Shown: one piece after another, positions 14,282-22,154 of the stretch
Numbering within the stretch: the stretch's first letter is position 1
How the letters are laid out: each line of letters begins with the position of its first letter
Virus record (IMG/VR): IMGVR_UViG_3300043395_000996
Location: 1 to 64,000 of that record
DNA length: 64,000 bases
Origin: a virus
Strand: one strand, 5' to 3'
Notes under the pieces: generated by a model
What the model was told of the DNA's origin: nothing
The model's input: the letters and a program-made list of their open reading frames with translations, nothing else
Database searches by the model: none
Made by a program: the position numbers and the translations under genes

Positions 14282-14848
14282 TTAACGACCGTAAGGTGCT
14301 TCATTGAATGTTTTATAACGATTATCAGCCACTACCCAATTGTGTAAGCCGGCTATCTTTACTACATAATTACCACCGACGGTTTTAACTAAATATCTAC
14401 GGGTAGGTCGATTCTTATAAGGTATTCTCAAATTAGCCAATATATGTGAGAAACTATTTGAACCAAATGTTTTCTTATAAAAATCATTCATTTCGGTATA
14501 GGTAGCATCGCCCTGTCTTTCTACCATATCCAAAATAGCTTGTGTAACACCTTTTGGTTTTTTAACCACTTCTAATTCATTCATTACACCTTTTAACATC
14601 ATAGCTATTTTGTATTCTTCATCAGCTTCATCGTTGGTTACATAATGCGAATCACCATATCTTTGCTCATCTTGTTCAACTACTGATAAATAATCTTGCT
14701 CCTCTTCTTCAGCTAACTTACGATTTAATTCATCATACACTTTGTTTAATAAAGATACATTTAATTCTTTATCACACATTAATCCTTTAGAGGCGGAAAT
14801 ACCTAACGAATAAATGAGTTCGTTTAACTCTTTAATAGTAAAATTCAT
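14282..14848 (-). CDS. hypothetical protein
   Basis: 188 residues. Acidic centre (EEEEQDYLSVVEQDEQRYGD), then a basic C-terminal domain with GVTQAILDMVERQGDATYTE, which looks like a winged-helix segment; DNA binding is possible. Last gene of its operon. Confidence 0.5.
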   Translation of the reverse strand: MNFTIKELNELIYSLGISASKGLMCDKELNVSLLNKVYDELNRKLAEEEEQDYLSVVEQDEQRYGDSHYVTNDEADEEYKIAMMLKGVMNELEVVKKPKGVTQAILDMVERQGDATYTEMNDFYKKTFGSNSFSHILANLRIPYKNRPTRRYLVKTVGGNYVVKIAGLHNWVVADNRYKTFNEAPYGR

Positions 14849-14851
14849 AGT

Positions 14852-15157
14852 TTATTTTTTAAAATTTATTGCTGATTCAATTTGGTCTGGTGTTTCATTT
14901 ACATAATAACAATCGCCTGTTATTATTTTTATTTCAGTCCTACTATCATCGCTCCATCTATAAATACATTCTACATAAGACATATTAATTTTTATAGGTC
15001 TTGCTTCTCCAAATCTAATATCGGTTAATTCTATTAACATAGGTTTTTTATTTTGATATAAATAATGTTTGCTTCGTTTAGTTTCGGTTTCATCACTTCT
15101 ATTCCAATTGGATGTAAGTTGATTCTGAAACATTGTTGATGCTAAAAATGGAATCAT
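14852..15157 (-). CDS. FlbD-like small protein
   Basis: 101 residues. From residue 40 (MLIELTDI) on, the pattern of a strand, KINMSYVECI, KIITGDCYYVNETPDQIESAI resembles FlbD-family proteins (flagellar/phage small proteins of unknown mechanism). The 39 residues before it are polar; translation could begin at the internal Met. Confidence 0.5.
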   Translation of the reverse strand: MIPFLASTMFQNQLTSNWNRSDETETKRSKHYLYQNKKPMLIELTDIRFGEARPIKINMSYVECIYRWSDDSRTEIKIITGDCYYVNETPDQIESAINFKK

Positions 15158-15166
15158 ATACTTTTT

Positions 15167-15412
15167 TTAATTGTGTTTCATTCCCTTACATACACCATAA
15201 CCTTGTCTTTGTGATAATCGAATAAGGTTTTCGGCTACATCTTTAGGAACGATTTGAATAGTGTTGCCAGTTTTGTGGTTTGTTATAGGTACACCACCTA
15301 CCCTTTCAGTTGTACTACAATTAACACACGATTTGTAACCATACTTTGTTAAACGAAGAAGGGGCATCGGCCCCTTACATTTCGTACAAACAGTCATTTC
15401 TAATACTTTCAT
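15167..15412 (-). CDS. zinc-ribbon protein
   Basis: 81 residues with CTKC at 9-12 and CVNC at about 27-30, a four-Cys zinc site. Start set at MKVLEMTVCTKC, since the longer frame overlaps the upstream gene by over 50 nt. Related zinc-ribbon proteins of unknown role occur in phages. May modulate transcription. Confidence 0.6.
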   Translation of the reverse strand: MKVLEMTVCTKCKGPMPLLRLTKYGYKSCVNCSTTERVGGVPITNHKTGNTIQIVPKDVAENLIRLSQRQGYGVCKGMKHN

Positions 15413-15413
15413 A

Positions 15414-15878
15414 TTAAGCAATTTTGTGATAGATAGTTTCACCATTACTGAATTGAGCAGTAACACCTAACTTATCTGAATATTGTGAATAAATGTTTTC
15501 AATAAATTCTACATACCCGTCAACCAATGATTTAACTTCAGGCGTAGTTTCCCACTCATCTTCTTCGTATCCATTAAGATAACAACGAACATGCCAATCT
15601 AAATTACAACCATCATAGTAACCACTACGAATAACAGGCGTAACGAATACTTCTACCTCATCTTCATCCACTACAATGGAATTACTGAATGAACCTATTG
15701 AAGTAGATGGATATGAACGTAACTCATTTGGGTCTGATTTAGCTGAATCTGAATAATCGTTGTGAATATCGAATTCGGCTTTTAAGTTATAGATTAAATC
15801 ATCATATGCCCATTCATCTTCTAATTGAACGGCGAAAATATTTGAAGCATTTACATTGTGAAAATTTGAAGTAGCCAT
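15414..15878 (-). CDS. hypothetical protein
   Basis: 154 residues, strongly acidic, with SGYYDGCNLDWHVRCYLNGY in the middle. Resembles small phage proteins of unknown role. Preceded by AACTATG start context. Confidence 0.5.
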   Translation of the reverse strand: MATSNFHNVNASNIFAVQLEDEWAYDDLIYNLKAEFDIHNDYSDSAKSDPNELRSYPSTSIGSFSNSIVVDEDEVEVFVTPVIRSGYYDGCNLDWHVRCYLNGYEEDEWETTPEVKSLVDGYVEFIENIYSQYSDKLGVTAQFSNGETIYHKIA

Positions 15879-15880
15879 AG

Positions 15881-16027
15881 TTATTTTGTTTTAGATTTGA
15901 TTGAATAAAATTTGTTAGTTTCAGTCTTAGCTTTTGCTAATTTTTTCTTAGCCGCTGTTTTATTTCCGGCGAATAGTAACTCTAATGATTCCATCATCAA
16001 AGTACGATGTTTAGGTAACTTATTCAT
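15881..16027 (-). CDS. small basic protein (48 aa)
   Basis: MNKLPKHRTLMMESLELLFAG followed by a Lys/Ala-rich tail (KTAAKKKLAKAKTETNKF). Stop and next start are 2 nt apart and the start has the local AATTATG context. Likely nucleic-acid binding; not in a family I know. Confidence 0.55.
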   Translation of the reverse strand: MNKLPKHRTLMMESLELLFAGNKTAAKKKLAKAKTETNKFYSIKSKTK

Positions 16028-16033
16028 AATTGA

Positions 16034-16264
16034 TTAATTTTCGTTAAATAATGAACTAATTTCAGAAGGACTATACCCATCTAATCCCAATACAACTACT
16101 AACTCACTTACAATTCCATAAGGTAAGTTAATCCAATAAGATTCTTCCATTAAAATATCAAAGATTTTTTGACCCGAATTTGGATATTCACTATTGAATT
16201 CCAATAATTTGTTAATGTTATCGACACTCATTCTATCGATTAACACTTTTGGTTGATTACTCAT
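16034..16264 (-). CDS. hypothetical protein
   Basis: 76 residues, acidic, helical; no recognised motif. First gene behind the promoter at 16303 with AGTTATG context. Confidence 0.5.
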   Translation of the reverse strand: MSNQPKVLIDRMSVDNINKLLEFNSEYPNSGQKIFDILMEESYWINLPYGIVSELVVVLGLDGYSPSEISSLFNEN

Positions 16265-16302
16265 AACTGATTGATTTAAATATTAATAACTCATTTACTT
16301 TG

Positions 16303-16333
16303 TAAATATACAGATAATTTCCGATATAGCCAA
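16303..16333 (-). promoter_or_regulatory. promoter, TTGGCT-N17-TATATTTA
   Basis: Main-class promoter, about 39 nt upstream of the 16034-16264 gene; the leader CAAAGTAAATGAG repeats that at 14151. Confidence 0.7.
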
Positions 16334-16421
16334 ATATTTTATGGATTATTTTTGGAAATTTAAATATTTTTATTAACCATCAACAGCTTACATATATAAA
16401 AAAATCATATGTGTATGAAAC

Positions 16422-16471
16422 AAAAAACCCGTTGATTTTCAACGGGTTATAAGTTATTGATTATCAATTAG
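16422..16471 (-). terminator. intrinsic terminator, copy C
   Basis: Minus-strand AACCCGTTGA-AAA-TCAACGGGTT followed by TTTTTT, a perfect 10-bp stem, preceded by a TTGATAATCAA hairpin. Ends the SGNH gene at 16472. Confidence 0.9.
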
Positions 16472-17257
16472 TTATATATGTTTGGGTAGTTCCTTATATA
16501 ATATATCAGCAAATACTTTCATAGCATCTATACTCAAATGATTTTCACCAAAAAGAACTTTGAATCCTTGCTTTTGCATCCAATGTTCTCCGTGATATCC
16601 ATTTTCTTTAGACCATAATAAAACATTTTTCTTTTTATCAAACAAAGGTAATGTATGTGGATTATCATAATTATTCACCATCGATTCATTAACCCAATTG
16701 ATAAAATAGCATTTACAATTTGGATATTCTTTTTCAATCCAATCAAACCAATCAGTAACTTTTGTTAATAATGCAAGATGTCGCTCTTCCATCAAATCAA
16801 AATTATCTCTGATTTTCTCCATCATTATTTGTAATCTATTCAAATCATCCCAACCATCATTTTCAGCCAATTTCTTTTCAATCAATTCAGCCAATTCCAT
16901 ACCCGTCATTGGTTCGGTTTGCTCTTCTATAAAAGAAAAATCTCTATATTCGTGCGTAAGTTGAAAAATGATATAATTCACATCATCCAACCCATTTTCA
17001 TTTACCCACTGTTTTAACTTCAAAAGAGATTCTCCATTTGAATGACCCGGACGTGAAACATTAATCTCTTCCAACCCCATTTTATCCGATAGTAATTTAG
17101 TCCATCTATTTTCTCTTATAAACTGCCTTTGTTCTTCTGATAATAGAGGCCAATTTCTACTTCTATCTTCCCAATCTTGTCCATAGTTTGGTGGATATGC
17201 CAGTTCCAATCCTTGCCCCCAAGTAAAGCTACATCCCGTATAAATTATTTTTCCCAT
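16472..17257 (-). CDS. SGNH/GDSL-like hydrolase
   Basis: 261 residues. Block I IYTGCSFTWGQG (residues 5-16) has the nucleophile Ser; NVSRPGHSNGES near 65 matches block II/III; FGENHLSIDAM near the C-terminus offers the catalytic His. Family members remove or transfer acyl groups on glycans. One of seven such proteins in the window; alternative is a non-catalytic glycan binder. Confidence 0.65.
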   Translation of the reverse strand: MGKIIYTGCSFTWGQGLELAYPPNYGQDWEDRSRNWPLLSEEQRQFIRENRWTKLLSDKMGLEEINVSRPGHSNGESLLKLKQWVNENGLDDVNYIIFQLTHEYRDFSFIEEQTEPMTGMELAELIEKKLAENDGWDDLNRLQIMMEKIRDNFDLMEERHLALLTKVTDWFDWIEKEYPNCKCYFINWVNESMVNNYDNPHTLPLFDKKKNVLLWSKENGYHGEHWMQKQGFKVLFGENHLSIDAMKVFADILYKELPKHI

Positions 17258-17263
17258 AAATTA

Positions 17264-17776
17264 TTATTTCCAATGATTATTCTCTCTTTCCCACCAAAAA
17301 GTTAAATCTTCTTTGGTATCATCATAGTAGTCGCCTACAAAATCGGATTTGAACACACTTCCCACATTTTCAAATAGAGTTAAGGTTATCAACTTCTTTC
17401 CCGTTTCTAATCTCTTTTTAACCCATTCAGTAACGTATGTATAGTTGCCCCCTCTAATTACCCCAGCTTCAACGAATATTAAGGATTTAGAACGATATGA
17501 GTGTGCATGTAATTTAAACATTTCATACATTTCATCGTTGTATTTCTTATTCCATACTTCATCGGGATAGGGAACATCGATTCCGAATCCATCACATATC
17601 TCACCATTATGGGTTAAGTGATGTCGTAGGATTTGAGAAACAATAGATGAATAATCCGTACTAACCGTTACTATTACCGAATTCGAAGCGTTAAAGCCCG
17701 CTTGAAGTAACTCATCCCCCAATTTGTGAATAAGATTCAACTCCTCCGTTTGTGATACGAATTTTATAGTTCTCAT
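17264..17776 (-). CDS. phosphoribosyltransferase-like conserved phage protein
   Basis: 170 residues from MRTIKFVSQTEE. LIFVEAGVIRGGNYTYV resembles the PRPP-binding loop region of PRTases, and the C-terminus ends FWWERENNHW, a tail I associate with phage homologues. The longer ORF start at 17842 is rejected because that stretch encodes a zinc-ribbon peptide in another frame. Activity unproven. Confidence 0.45.
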   Translation of the reverse strand: MRTIKFVSQTEELNLIHKLGDELLQAGFNASNSVIVTVSTDYSSIVSQILRHHLTHNGEICDGFGIDVPYPDEVWNKKYNDEMYEMFKLHAHSYRSKSLIFVEAGVIRGGNYTYVTEWVKKRLETGKKLITLTLFENVGSVFKSDFVGDYYDDTKEDLTFWWERENNHWK

Positions 17777-17778
17777 CT

Positions 17779-17868
17779 CTATTGATTTCTTTCCAACATA
17801 CATTTCCAACAAATCCCATCCGAACCGATTATCGAAGAGCATTTAGGGCAAATATCATTTTGTTGCAT
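17779..17868 (-). CDS. zinc-ribbon micropeptide (29 aa)
   Basis: MQQNDICPKCSSIIGSDGIC followed by WKCMLERNQ: two CxxC pairs 9 residues apart, a complete zinc knuckle. Its stop is 2 nt before the next ATG. Four well-placed Cys in 29 codons make chance unlikely. Confidence 0.5.
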   Translation of the reverse strand: MQQNDICPKCSSIIGSDGICWKCMLERNQ

Positions 17869-17921
17869 AACTATCAAAAATTTTTGGGTTTACGACTGCG
17901 TTATCCCCAGCCCCTTCCCCA

Positions 17922-18557
17922 TTATTGAAATTTAAAACCTGTCAATTTTTCTATATCTTCTCTTAAAACTTTATTGTTATTAAGACCGTCTGGGTTAGAT
18001 AAGTCGTTATCAAATAAGTAGAAAAACCATTCATTAGATTTTTTGACGTGTACCACTTTCCAGCATTGTTTGGGAACGGCAGTACCACCGATTCTTTTTA
18101 GTTCACCTATGTTACCTGCCCATATGTGTACTGAATCTTGCTTAACTGCCCACTCTCTTGTTAAAGTTTCTAATGATTTCCAATCTCCGGCATTCAATCT
18201 ATGTGTTTGTGCTACCATATTAGAATAGTAAAAACACTCATCTTGCACAAATGGTGTTTGACATTGATTTGATTTTGCTGGCATCAAATGCCCTCTATCA
18301 TATCCACTATTTACATAATCTTGTCCAATGTTTGTTTCGGTTGGTAATAGTGGGTCTGGCTTAAAATTATCCTTACGAGGTAATGGGTTTGAACATCCTA
18401 CGGATGCTTTTGTTTCCCACCATTCTACCATTATAGGATACTTCTTTGATTTACTAAAATGTGAAACATAGTTTGTGTGTTTCAGTTGAACTACGTCTTG
18501 TGCAAATACAACTACTGTTGAAAATAACAATGTAGTTAGTAACAAAAATTTCTTCAT
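17922..18557 (-). CDS. secreted DNA/RNA non-specific endonuclease
   Basis: 211 residues with signal peptide (MKKFLLLTTLLFSTVVVFAQ). YDRGHLMPAKSN near residue 85 has the His of the DRGH motif of the beta-beta-alpha-metal NUC1 family, and SNMVAQTHRLNAGDW supplies the Mg-binding Asn. Length is close to the family minimum. Exported to periplasm or outside, it would cut extracellular or incoming DNA. Start overlaps the previous stop as ATGA. Confidence 0.85.
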   Translation of the reverse strand: MKKFLLLTTLLFSTVVVFAQDVVQLKHTNYVSHFSKSKKYPIMVEWWETKASVGCSNPLPRKDNFKPDPLLPTETNIGQDYVNSGYDRGHLMPAKSNQCQTPFVQDECFYYSNMVAQTHRLNAGDWKSLETLTREWAVKQDSVHIWAGNIGELKRIGGTAVPKQCWKVVHVKKSNEWFFYLFDNDLSNPDGLNNNKVLREDIEKLTGFKFQ

Positions 18558-18796
18558 TTACTCTTATTTAATTGCTTCGTAAAATAAATATATAACCCAA
18601 AAAATAACCCCGCTATACAATACAAAACGCAATTCGCTTTCCATAAATTTCCTGTCAGTAGAATTAGGGAATATTGAACGGCATCGAAGCCAAATGGATT
18701 GAAGAATAGAGCTAGCATCAATGCCATGTCTTTCAACAACATTAGTCTGTTTTGTTTTTCTTTTAATTTGTTTAATGCTTTTACTATCGCCGTCAT
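18554..18796 (-). CDS. small membrane protein
   Basis: 80 residues: a charged N-terminal helix (KALNKLKEKQNRL), a hydrophobic span (MALMLALFFNPFGF), and a second span (CVLYCIAGLFFGLYIYF). Overlaps the nuclease start by 4 nt. Two-TM topology is holin-like, but no family is recognised; could aid nuclease release. Confidence 0.6.
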   Translation of the reverse strand: MTAIVKALNKLKEKQNRLMLLKDMALMLALFFNPFGFDAVQYSLILLTGNLWKANCVLYCIAGLFFGLYIYFTKQLNKSK

Positions 18797-18841
18797 TCAT
18801 ATGTGTATTGAATTTCGTTAATACTAAATAACCAATTTGTA

Positions 18842-18851
18842 TATAAATATA
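18842..18851 (-). promoter_or_regulatory. TATAnTTATA promoter-like box
   Basis: TATATTTATA on the minus strand, 45 nt upstream of the membrane-protein/nuclease pair. AT-rich flanks lower confidence. Confidence 0.35.
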
Positions 18852-18954
18852 TAATTGTATTATTTAAAGGACTTTCATCAACTTATTAGGAAAATACAAT
18901 TTTTCTTTCTTTTTTACTATTTAGGTCGATATATATATTAAAATAATATAATAT

Positions 18955-19089
18955 ATGATAAACTTAATAATTGCAATTTGCGTAATGTGTAGCTCATTTG
19001 GAGCAATGATTTCTAAAACAACAACCGAATATGGTTTCAGAAGAACAAGACAACATACTGAACCATTAAAGCTTGATAAGGAAGTTTAG
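18955..19089 (+). CDS. lone plus-strand small ORF (44 aa)
   Basis: MINLIIAICVMCSSFGAMIS followed by a polar, basic tail. One hydrophobic segment. It is convergent with the 19086 gene, overlapping its stop by 4 nt. The AT-rich upstream stretch could hold a promoter, but no clear TTG-N17-TAnnTTTG is present. Only plus-strand candidate of the window. Confidence 0.35.
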   Translation: MINLIIAICVMCSSFGAMISKTTTEYGFRRTRQHTEPLKLDKEV

Positions 19090-20558
19090 AGTATCATTCT
19101 ACTTCCTATTAAGAAGTTATTAGTTACTTTTATTCCCGGCTCCGTATTTATATTTGCTTTATAGTTGAAACTGAATCCAAATCTTTTACTGATTCTATAA
19201 TCAAACGAAGCTCCCATTAAGAATCCAAAATTTCTTTGTACCATTGTGTTTCCCGTAAATGTATTATATCCAATAGGAGATGACATTGCAAACACCTGCG
19301 GTGATACAGTTAATTTTCTACTATATTGGAAAGGTTTAGTCCAAAATGCTACTACCGATGTAGATAGTGAAACATCCCATGTTTGCTCCGTTCCTTTTGT
19401 CATTAGATTAATTACGCCAACATTATATCCATATACACCATATTTCAGATGTGGTTTAATCCACGTATATCCTAATAAGCTCATATAATTTCCTTTCAAA
19501 TATGCGGTTGTTACTGAATATGAATTAATAGCATTTAATTTGCCACCTTTAAAATCCATTTTAGTTATACCACCACTTAACGCAAATTGGTCTAAAGAAC
19601 TCCATATCATAGAATTTAATGAATAGGTTACATCTCCTGCCATCGAACTTCTACTGATACCTACCGATGCTATTGCGTTATATACACCATCTTGGTCTTC
19701 AGCTGTTGTTAAATCCGATGATACTAACATTGGATTCATATTTTGAGCCTTCTTCTTTTCTTCTTTTTTCTCTTCCTTCTTCTCCTCTTTCTTTTCTTCT
19801 TTTTTAGATTCTTCCTTCTTCTCCTCTTTCTTTTCTTCACTTTTACTTTCAGATTTCTTTTCCTCCGATTTAGATTCCGATTTAGTTTCGCTTTTTGATT
19901 CTGATTTAGATTCGGATGAAGATGAACTACTCTCACTCTTTGTTTCAGTCTTACTTTCCGAAGATGAAGAAGATGATGAACTATTACTGCTACTACTATT
20001 TGATGAAGATGATGAACTACTACTTGCCGGTGGAGCAGATGATGTAGATGATGATGTTGGTGGTGGAGTTGAAGCAGATGAACTTGCAGCAGTTGATGCC
20101 GAACTACTTGCTGCTGAACTTGCTGATGATGAAGCTGCCGAACTTGCTGCTCCACTCGCCGCAGTTGATGCTGCTGAGCTAGCTGCACTGCTAGCAGCAG
20201 ATGATGCCGCTTGTGATGCTGCTTGCGATGCCGCTTGTGATGCTGCTTGCGATGCTGCTTGGGATACGGCTTGTTGAACAGTTTGTTGAACTACCACATT
20301 GGTAGGACACCCCATTACCGAATATTTCAAATAGGTTGCATCCAACCATATTTTCATTGCCCCAGCCTGAACTTCTAATGGTGTGAATGTTTTTACTTCG
20401 TTATAGAATGAAACTATTGCATTTCCGTTGATTATAGTTGTAGTTGCTATTTTAATTTCACCACTACATTTATCCACATAAGTTTGAGTATAAGTTTGTG
20501 CATTTAGTTTAAACGTAAGTAAAAATAATATTGTTATAAATGTAATCCACTTTTTCAT
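19086..20558 (-). CDS. secreted repeat-rich outer-membrane-type protein
   Basis: 490 residues. Signal peptide (1-20), a short globular part with two Cys, then residues 95-165 built from AAS/QAAS repeats, a Ser tract with Pro (165-200), and a Ser/Glu/Lys then Glu/Lys tract (200-270). The last 215 residues have alternating hydrophobic strands ending in a beta-barrel-like terminus (FLIGSRMIL). The layout suggests a barrel anchored in the outer membrane with a long flexible or coiled extension. No family recognised. Confidence 0.65.
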   Translation of the reverse strand: MKKWITFITILFLLTFKLNAQTYTQTYVDKCSGEIKIATTTIINGNAIVSFYNEVKTFTPLEVQAGAMKIWLDATYLKYSVMGCPTNVVVQQTVQQAVSQAASQAASQAASQAASQAASSAASSAASSAASTAASGAASSAASSSASSAASSSASTAASSSASTPPPTSSSTSSAPPASSSSSSSSNSSSSNSSSSSSSSESKTETKSESSSSSSESKSESKSETKSESKSEEKKSESKSEEKKEEKKEESKKEEKKEEKKEEKKEEKKKAQNMNPMLVSSDLTTAEDQDGVYNAIASVGISRSSMAGDVTYSLNSMIWSSLDQFALSGGITKMDFKGGKLNAINSYSVTTAYLKGNYMSLLGYTWIKPHLKYGVYGYNVGVINLMTKGTEQTWDVSLSTSVVAFWTKPFQYSRKLTVSPQVFAMSSPIGYNTFTGNTMVQRNFGFLMGASFDYRISKRFGFSFNYKANINTEPGIKVTNNFLIGSRMIL

Positions 20559-20573
20559 TATAATATTAACCAG

Positions 20574-21296
20574 CTAGTGTCTATATAAATATACCTTTCC
20601 GATATTATCTATACAAATAGCACTCATATTCTCTACCCAATCACCACTATTGAGATATCGTTTACCATTTATCATTCTATCGGCTGGTTGATGAATATGA
20701 CCGCAAATTACACCATCACAACCTTTTTTGGTTGCCATTGAAAGTGCGGTTGTTTCAAAATCATTAACATAATTCGTAGCAACTTTAACACTGTTTTTAA
20801 TTTTTTGTGATATTGAGATATATGGTAATTTTCTCCACTTACGATATACGTTGTAAATTCTATTTAACCAAAGTGCGAAATCATACCCTATTGAGCCTAT
20901 TTTCGATAGCCATTTATATTTGGTTATAAAAACATCAATAACATCTCCGTGAAAAATATAGTAACTCTCCATAGTATTATTGATATCCAACTTATAATCT
21001 TCTCTAATTTCAATTGCTCCCAAATGGGTGCCGATGAATTCTTGTATAAATTCGTCATGATTACCCCTTATCCAGATTATTCTGGTTTTATTTGATAATT
21101 GTAATAATTTAGATATAACTTTAGTATGTTGTTTTTTCCATTTAGTTCCTCTATTCAAAGCCCAACCATCCACAATATCTCCGTTAAGGATTAATAATTC
21201 AGTTGGATGTGTTTCTATAAATTCTATGAATTCTTCTGCCTTTGAATCTTTAGTTCCTAAATGTAAATCCGATGCTATAATAGCTTGATATTTCAT
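20574..21296 (-). CDS. LpxH-like metallophosphoesterase
   Basis: 240 residues with all calcineurin-like motifs: DLHLG (10-14), GDIVDGW (about 40), GNHDE (about 79), HGDV (about 117) and GHIHQP (about 198), then NSGDWVE. The order and the NSGDW motif are typical of UDP-2,3-diacylglucosamine hydrolase and related lipid/sugar pyrophosphatases. It may alter lipid A precursors or sugar nucleotides of the host. Confidence 0.75.
   Translation of the reverse strand: MKYQAIIASDLHLGTKDSKAEEFIEFIETHPTELLILNGDIVDGWALNRGTKWKKQHTKVISKLLQLSNKTRIIWIRGNHDEFIQEFIGTHLGAIEIREDYKLDINNTMESYYIFHGDVIDVFITKYKWLSKIGSIGYDFALWLNRIYNVYRKWRKLPYISISQKIKNSVKVATNYVNDFETTALSMATKKGCDGVICGHIHQPADRMINGKRYLNSGDWVENMSAICIDNIGKVYLYRH
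20584..20593 (-). promoter_or_regulatory. TATAnTTATA promoter-like box
   Basis: TATATTTATA on the minus strand, inside the last codons of the phosphoesterase gene and 26 nt before the repeat-rich protein start. Confidence 0.4.
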
Positions 21297-21297
21297 A

Positions 21298-21393
21298 TTA
21301 TCTTTTTTTAGTTATATTATCTACAATCAAACCAATTATACATAAAGATACAACGATAGCTAGTGAGATAATCCAAGGAAATATAGTGCCCAT
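21298..21393 (-). CDS. single-span membrane micropeptide (31 aa)
   Basis: MGTIFPWIISLAIVVSLCII and a short basic tail (ends TKKR). The stop is one base from the phosphoesterase start. One TM helix, N-out likely. Function unknown. Confidence 0.5.
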   Translation of the reverse strand: MGTIFPWIISLAIVVSLCIIGLIVDNITKKR

Positions 21394-21396
21394 ATT

Positions 21397-22092
21397 TTAG
21401 TTCCAATAGTTATGTGATTGTTTAAAAAATTCCGAATTGTTTCTATTAAGATAACATTTTACACTTAACCAAAACATATAAAAGAAACCTTTGTTTTTAA
21501 ATCTTCTTGCAGATGTCCATACCCCTTTTGTATTATGGATAGTCATTTTATCTACCTTTTGTGAAACCCAATAATCTTCTGCAAATAAATGTGTTTCATC
21601 ATATCCACCCGTTTTCCAATATGATTCGGTTTTCCATAATTGGAATCCACCAACTGCAAATGGTGTTCCTAATATATTACTCAATTTTTGCTGAATATCA
21701 AATAATCTGAATATCCAATTAAATCCTTTTTCAGTTTGAAATGGAACAGTTACTAAATCAAATTCATATCCCAAACATTCACCTAATATGAATTTGTTTT
21801 GTAAAAATATATCAGCATCTAAAAACAACATATAAGGAGTAGTTACTAATTTACTACCTTCTAATCTTGCCTTGGCAGGAAATCCTCCTTCTATAATTTG
21901 AATATCCAATGAATATTTAAAATCTCTTTGGACATAATATAAAAAATCTAAACTATCGCCTTCATCGGAAGTATCTGCAATAATAACTTTAAGTCCTGCA
22001 CTGCCAACTTGCTTTGCAATAAATGAAATACATTCATATATGTTATCTTTTTCGTTTTTACAGGGAATAACAATAGTCAGTTTTTCTTTCAT
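21397..22092 (-). CDS. GT2-family glycosyltransferase
   Basis: 231 residues. GT-A fold: TIVIPCKNEKDNI at the N-terminus, MLFLDADIF near 92 (DxD metal site), AEDYWVSQKV near 170 (ED general base motif), and a C-terminal hydrophobic FFYMFWLSVKCYL that may contact membrane. Transfers an activated sugar to a lipid or glycan acceptor. Confidence 0.8.
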   Translation of the reverse strand: MKEKLTIVIPCKNEKDNIYECISFIAKQVGSAGLKVIIADTSDEGDSLDFLYYVQRDFKYSLDIQIIEGGFPAKARLEGSKLVTTPYMLFLDADIFLQNKFILGECLGYEFDLVTVPFQTEKGFNWIFRLFDIQQKLSNILGTPFAVGGFQLWKTESYWKTGGYDETHLFAEDYWVSQKVDKMTIHNTKGVWTSARRFKNKGFFYMFWLSVKCYLNRNNSEFFKQSHNYWN

Positions 22093-22106
22093 ACCAATAA
22101 ATAAAA

Positions 22107-22129
22107 AACCCCACTATTATAGTGAGGTT
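22107..22129 (-). terminator. intrinsic terminator
   Basis: Minus-strand stem AACCTCACTA/TAGTGGGGTT with a short loop then TTTT; ends the CsgG-like gene. Confidence 0.85.
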
Positions 22130-22154
22130 TTAATATTAAGAAATTATTAACAAA

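Noticed and set aside
17777-17842. N-terminal extension of the PRTase-like gene
   Set aside because: The same bases encode a CxxC-x9-CxxC zinc knuckle in another frame that ends just before the better ATG.
18564-18800. Alternative 78-codon frame over the small membrane protein gene
   Set aside because: The 18554-18796 frame has clear transmembrane segments and couples to the nuclease start; the other is a shadow.
19736-20188. 150-codon Arg/His/Leu-rich frame inside the repeat gene
   Set aside because: A frame shadow of the AAS/Ser/Glu/Lys codon repeats; composition is an artefact.
19736-20280. CRISPR-like short repeats
   Set aside because: The repeats are imperfect codon repeats in a coding frame with no spacers; no array is present anywhere in the window.
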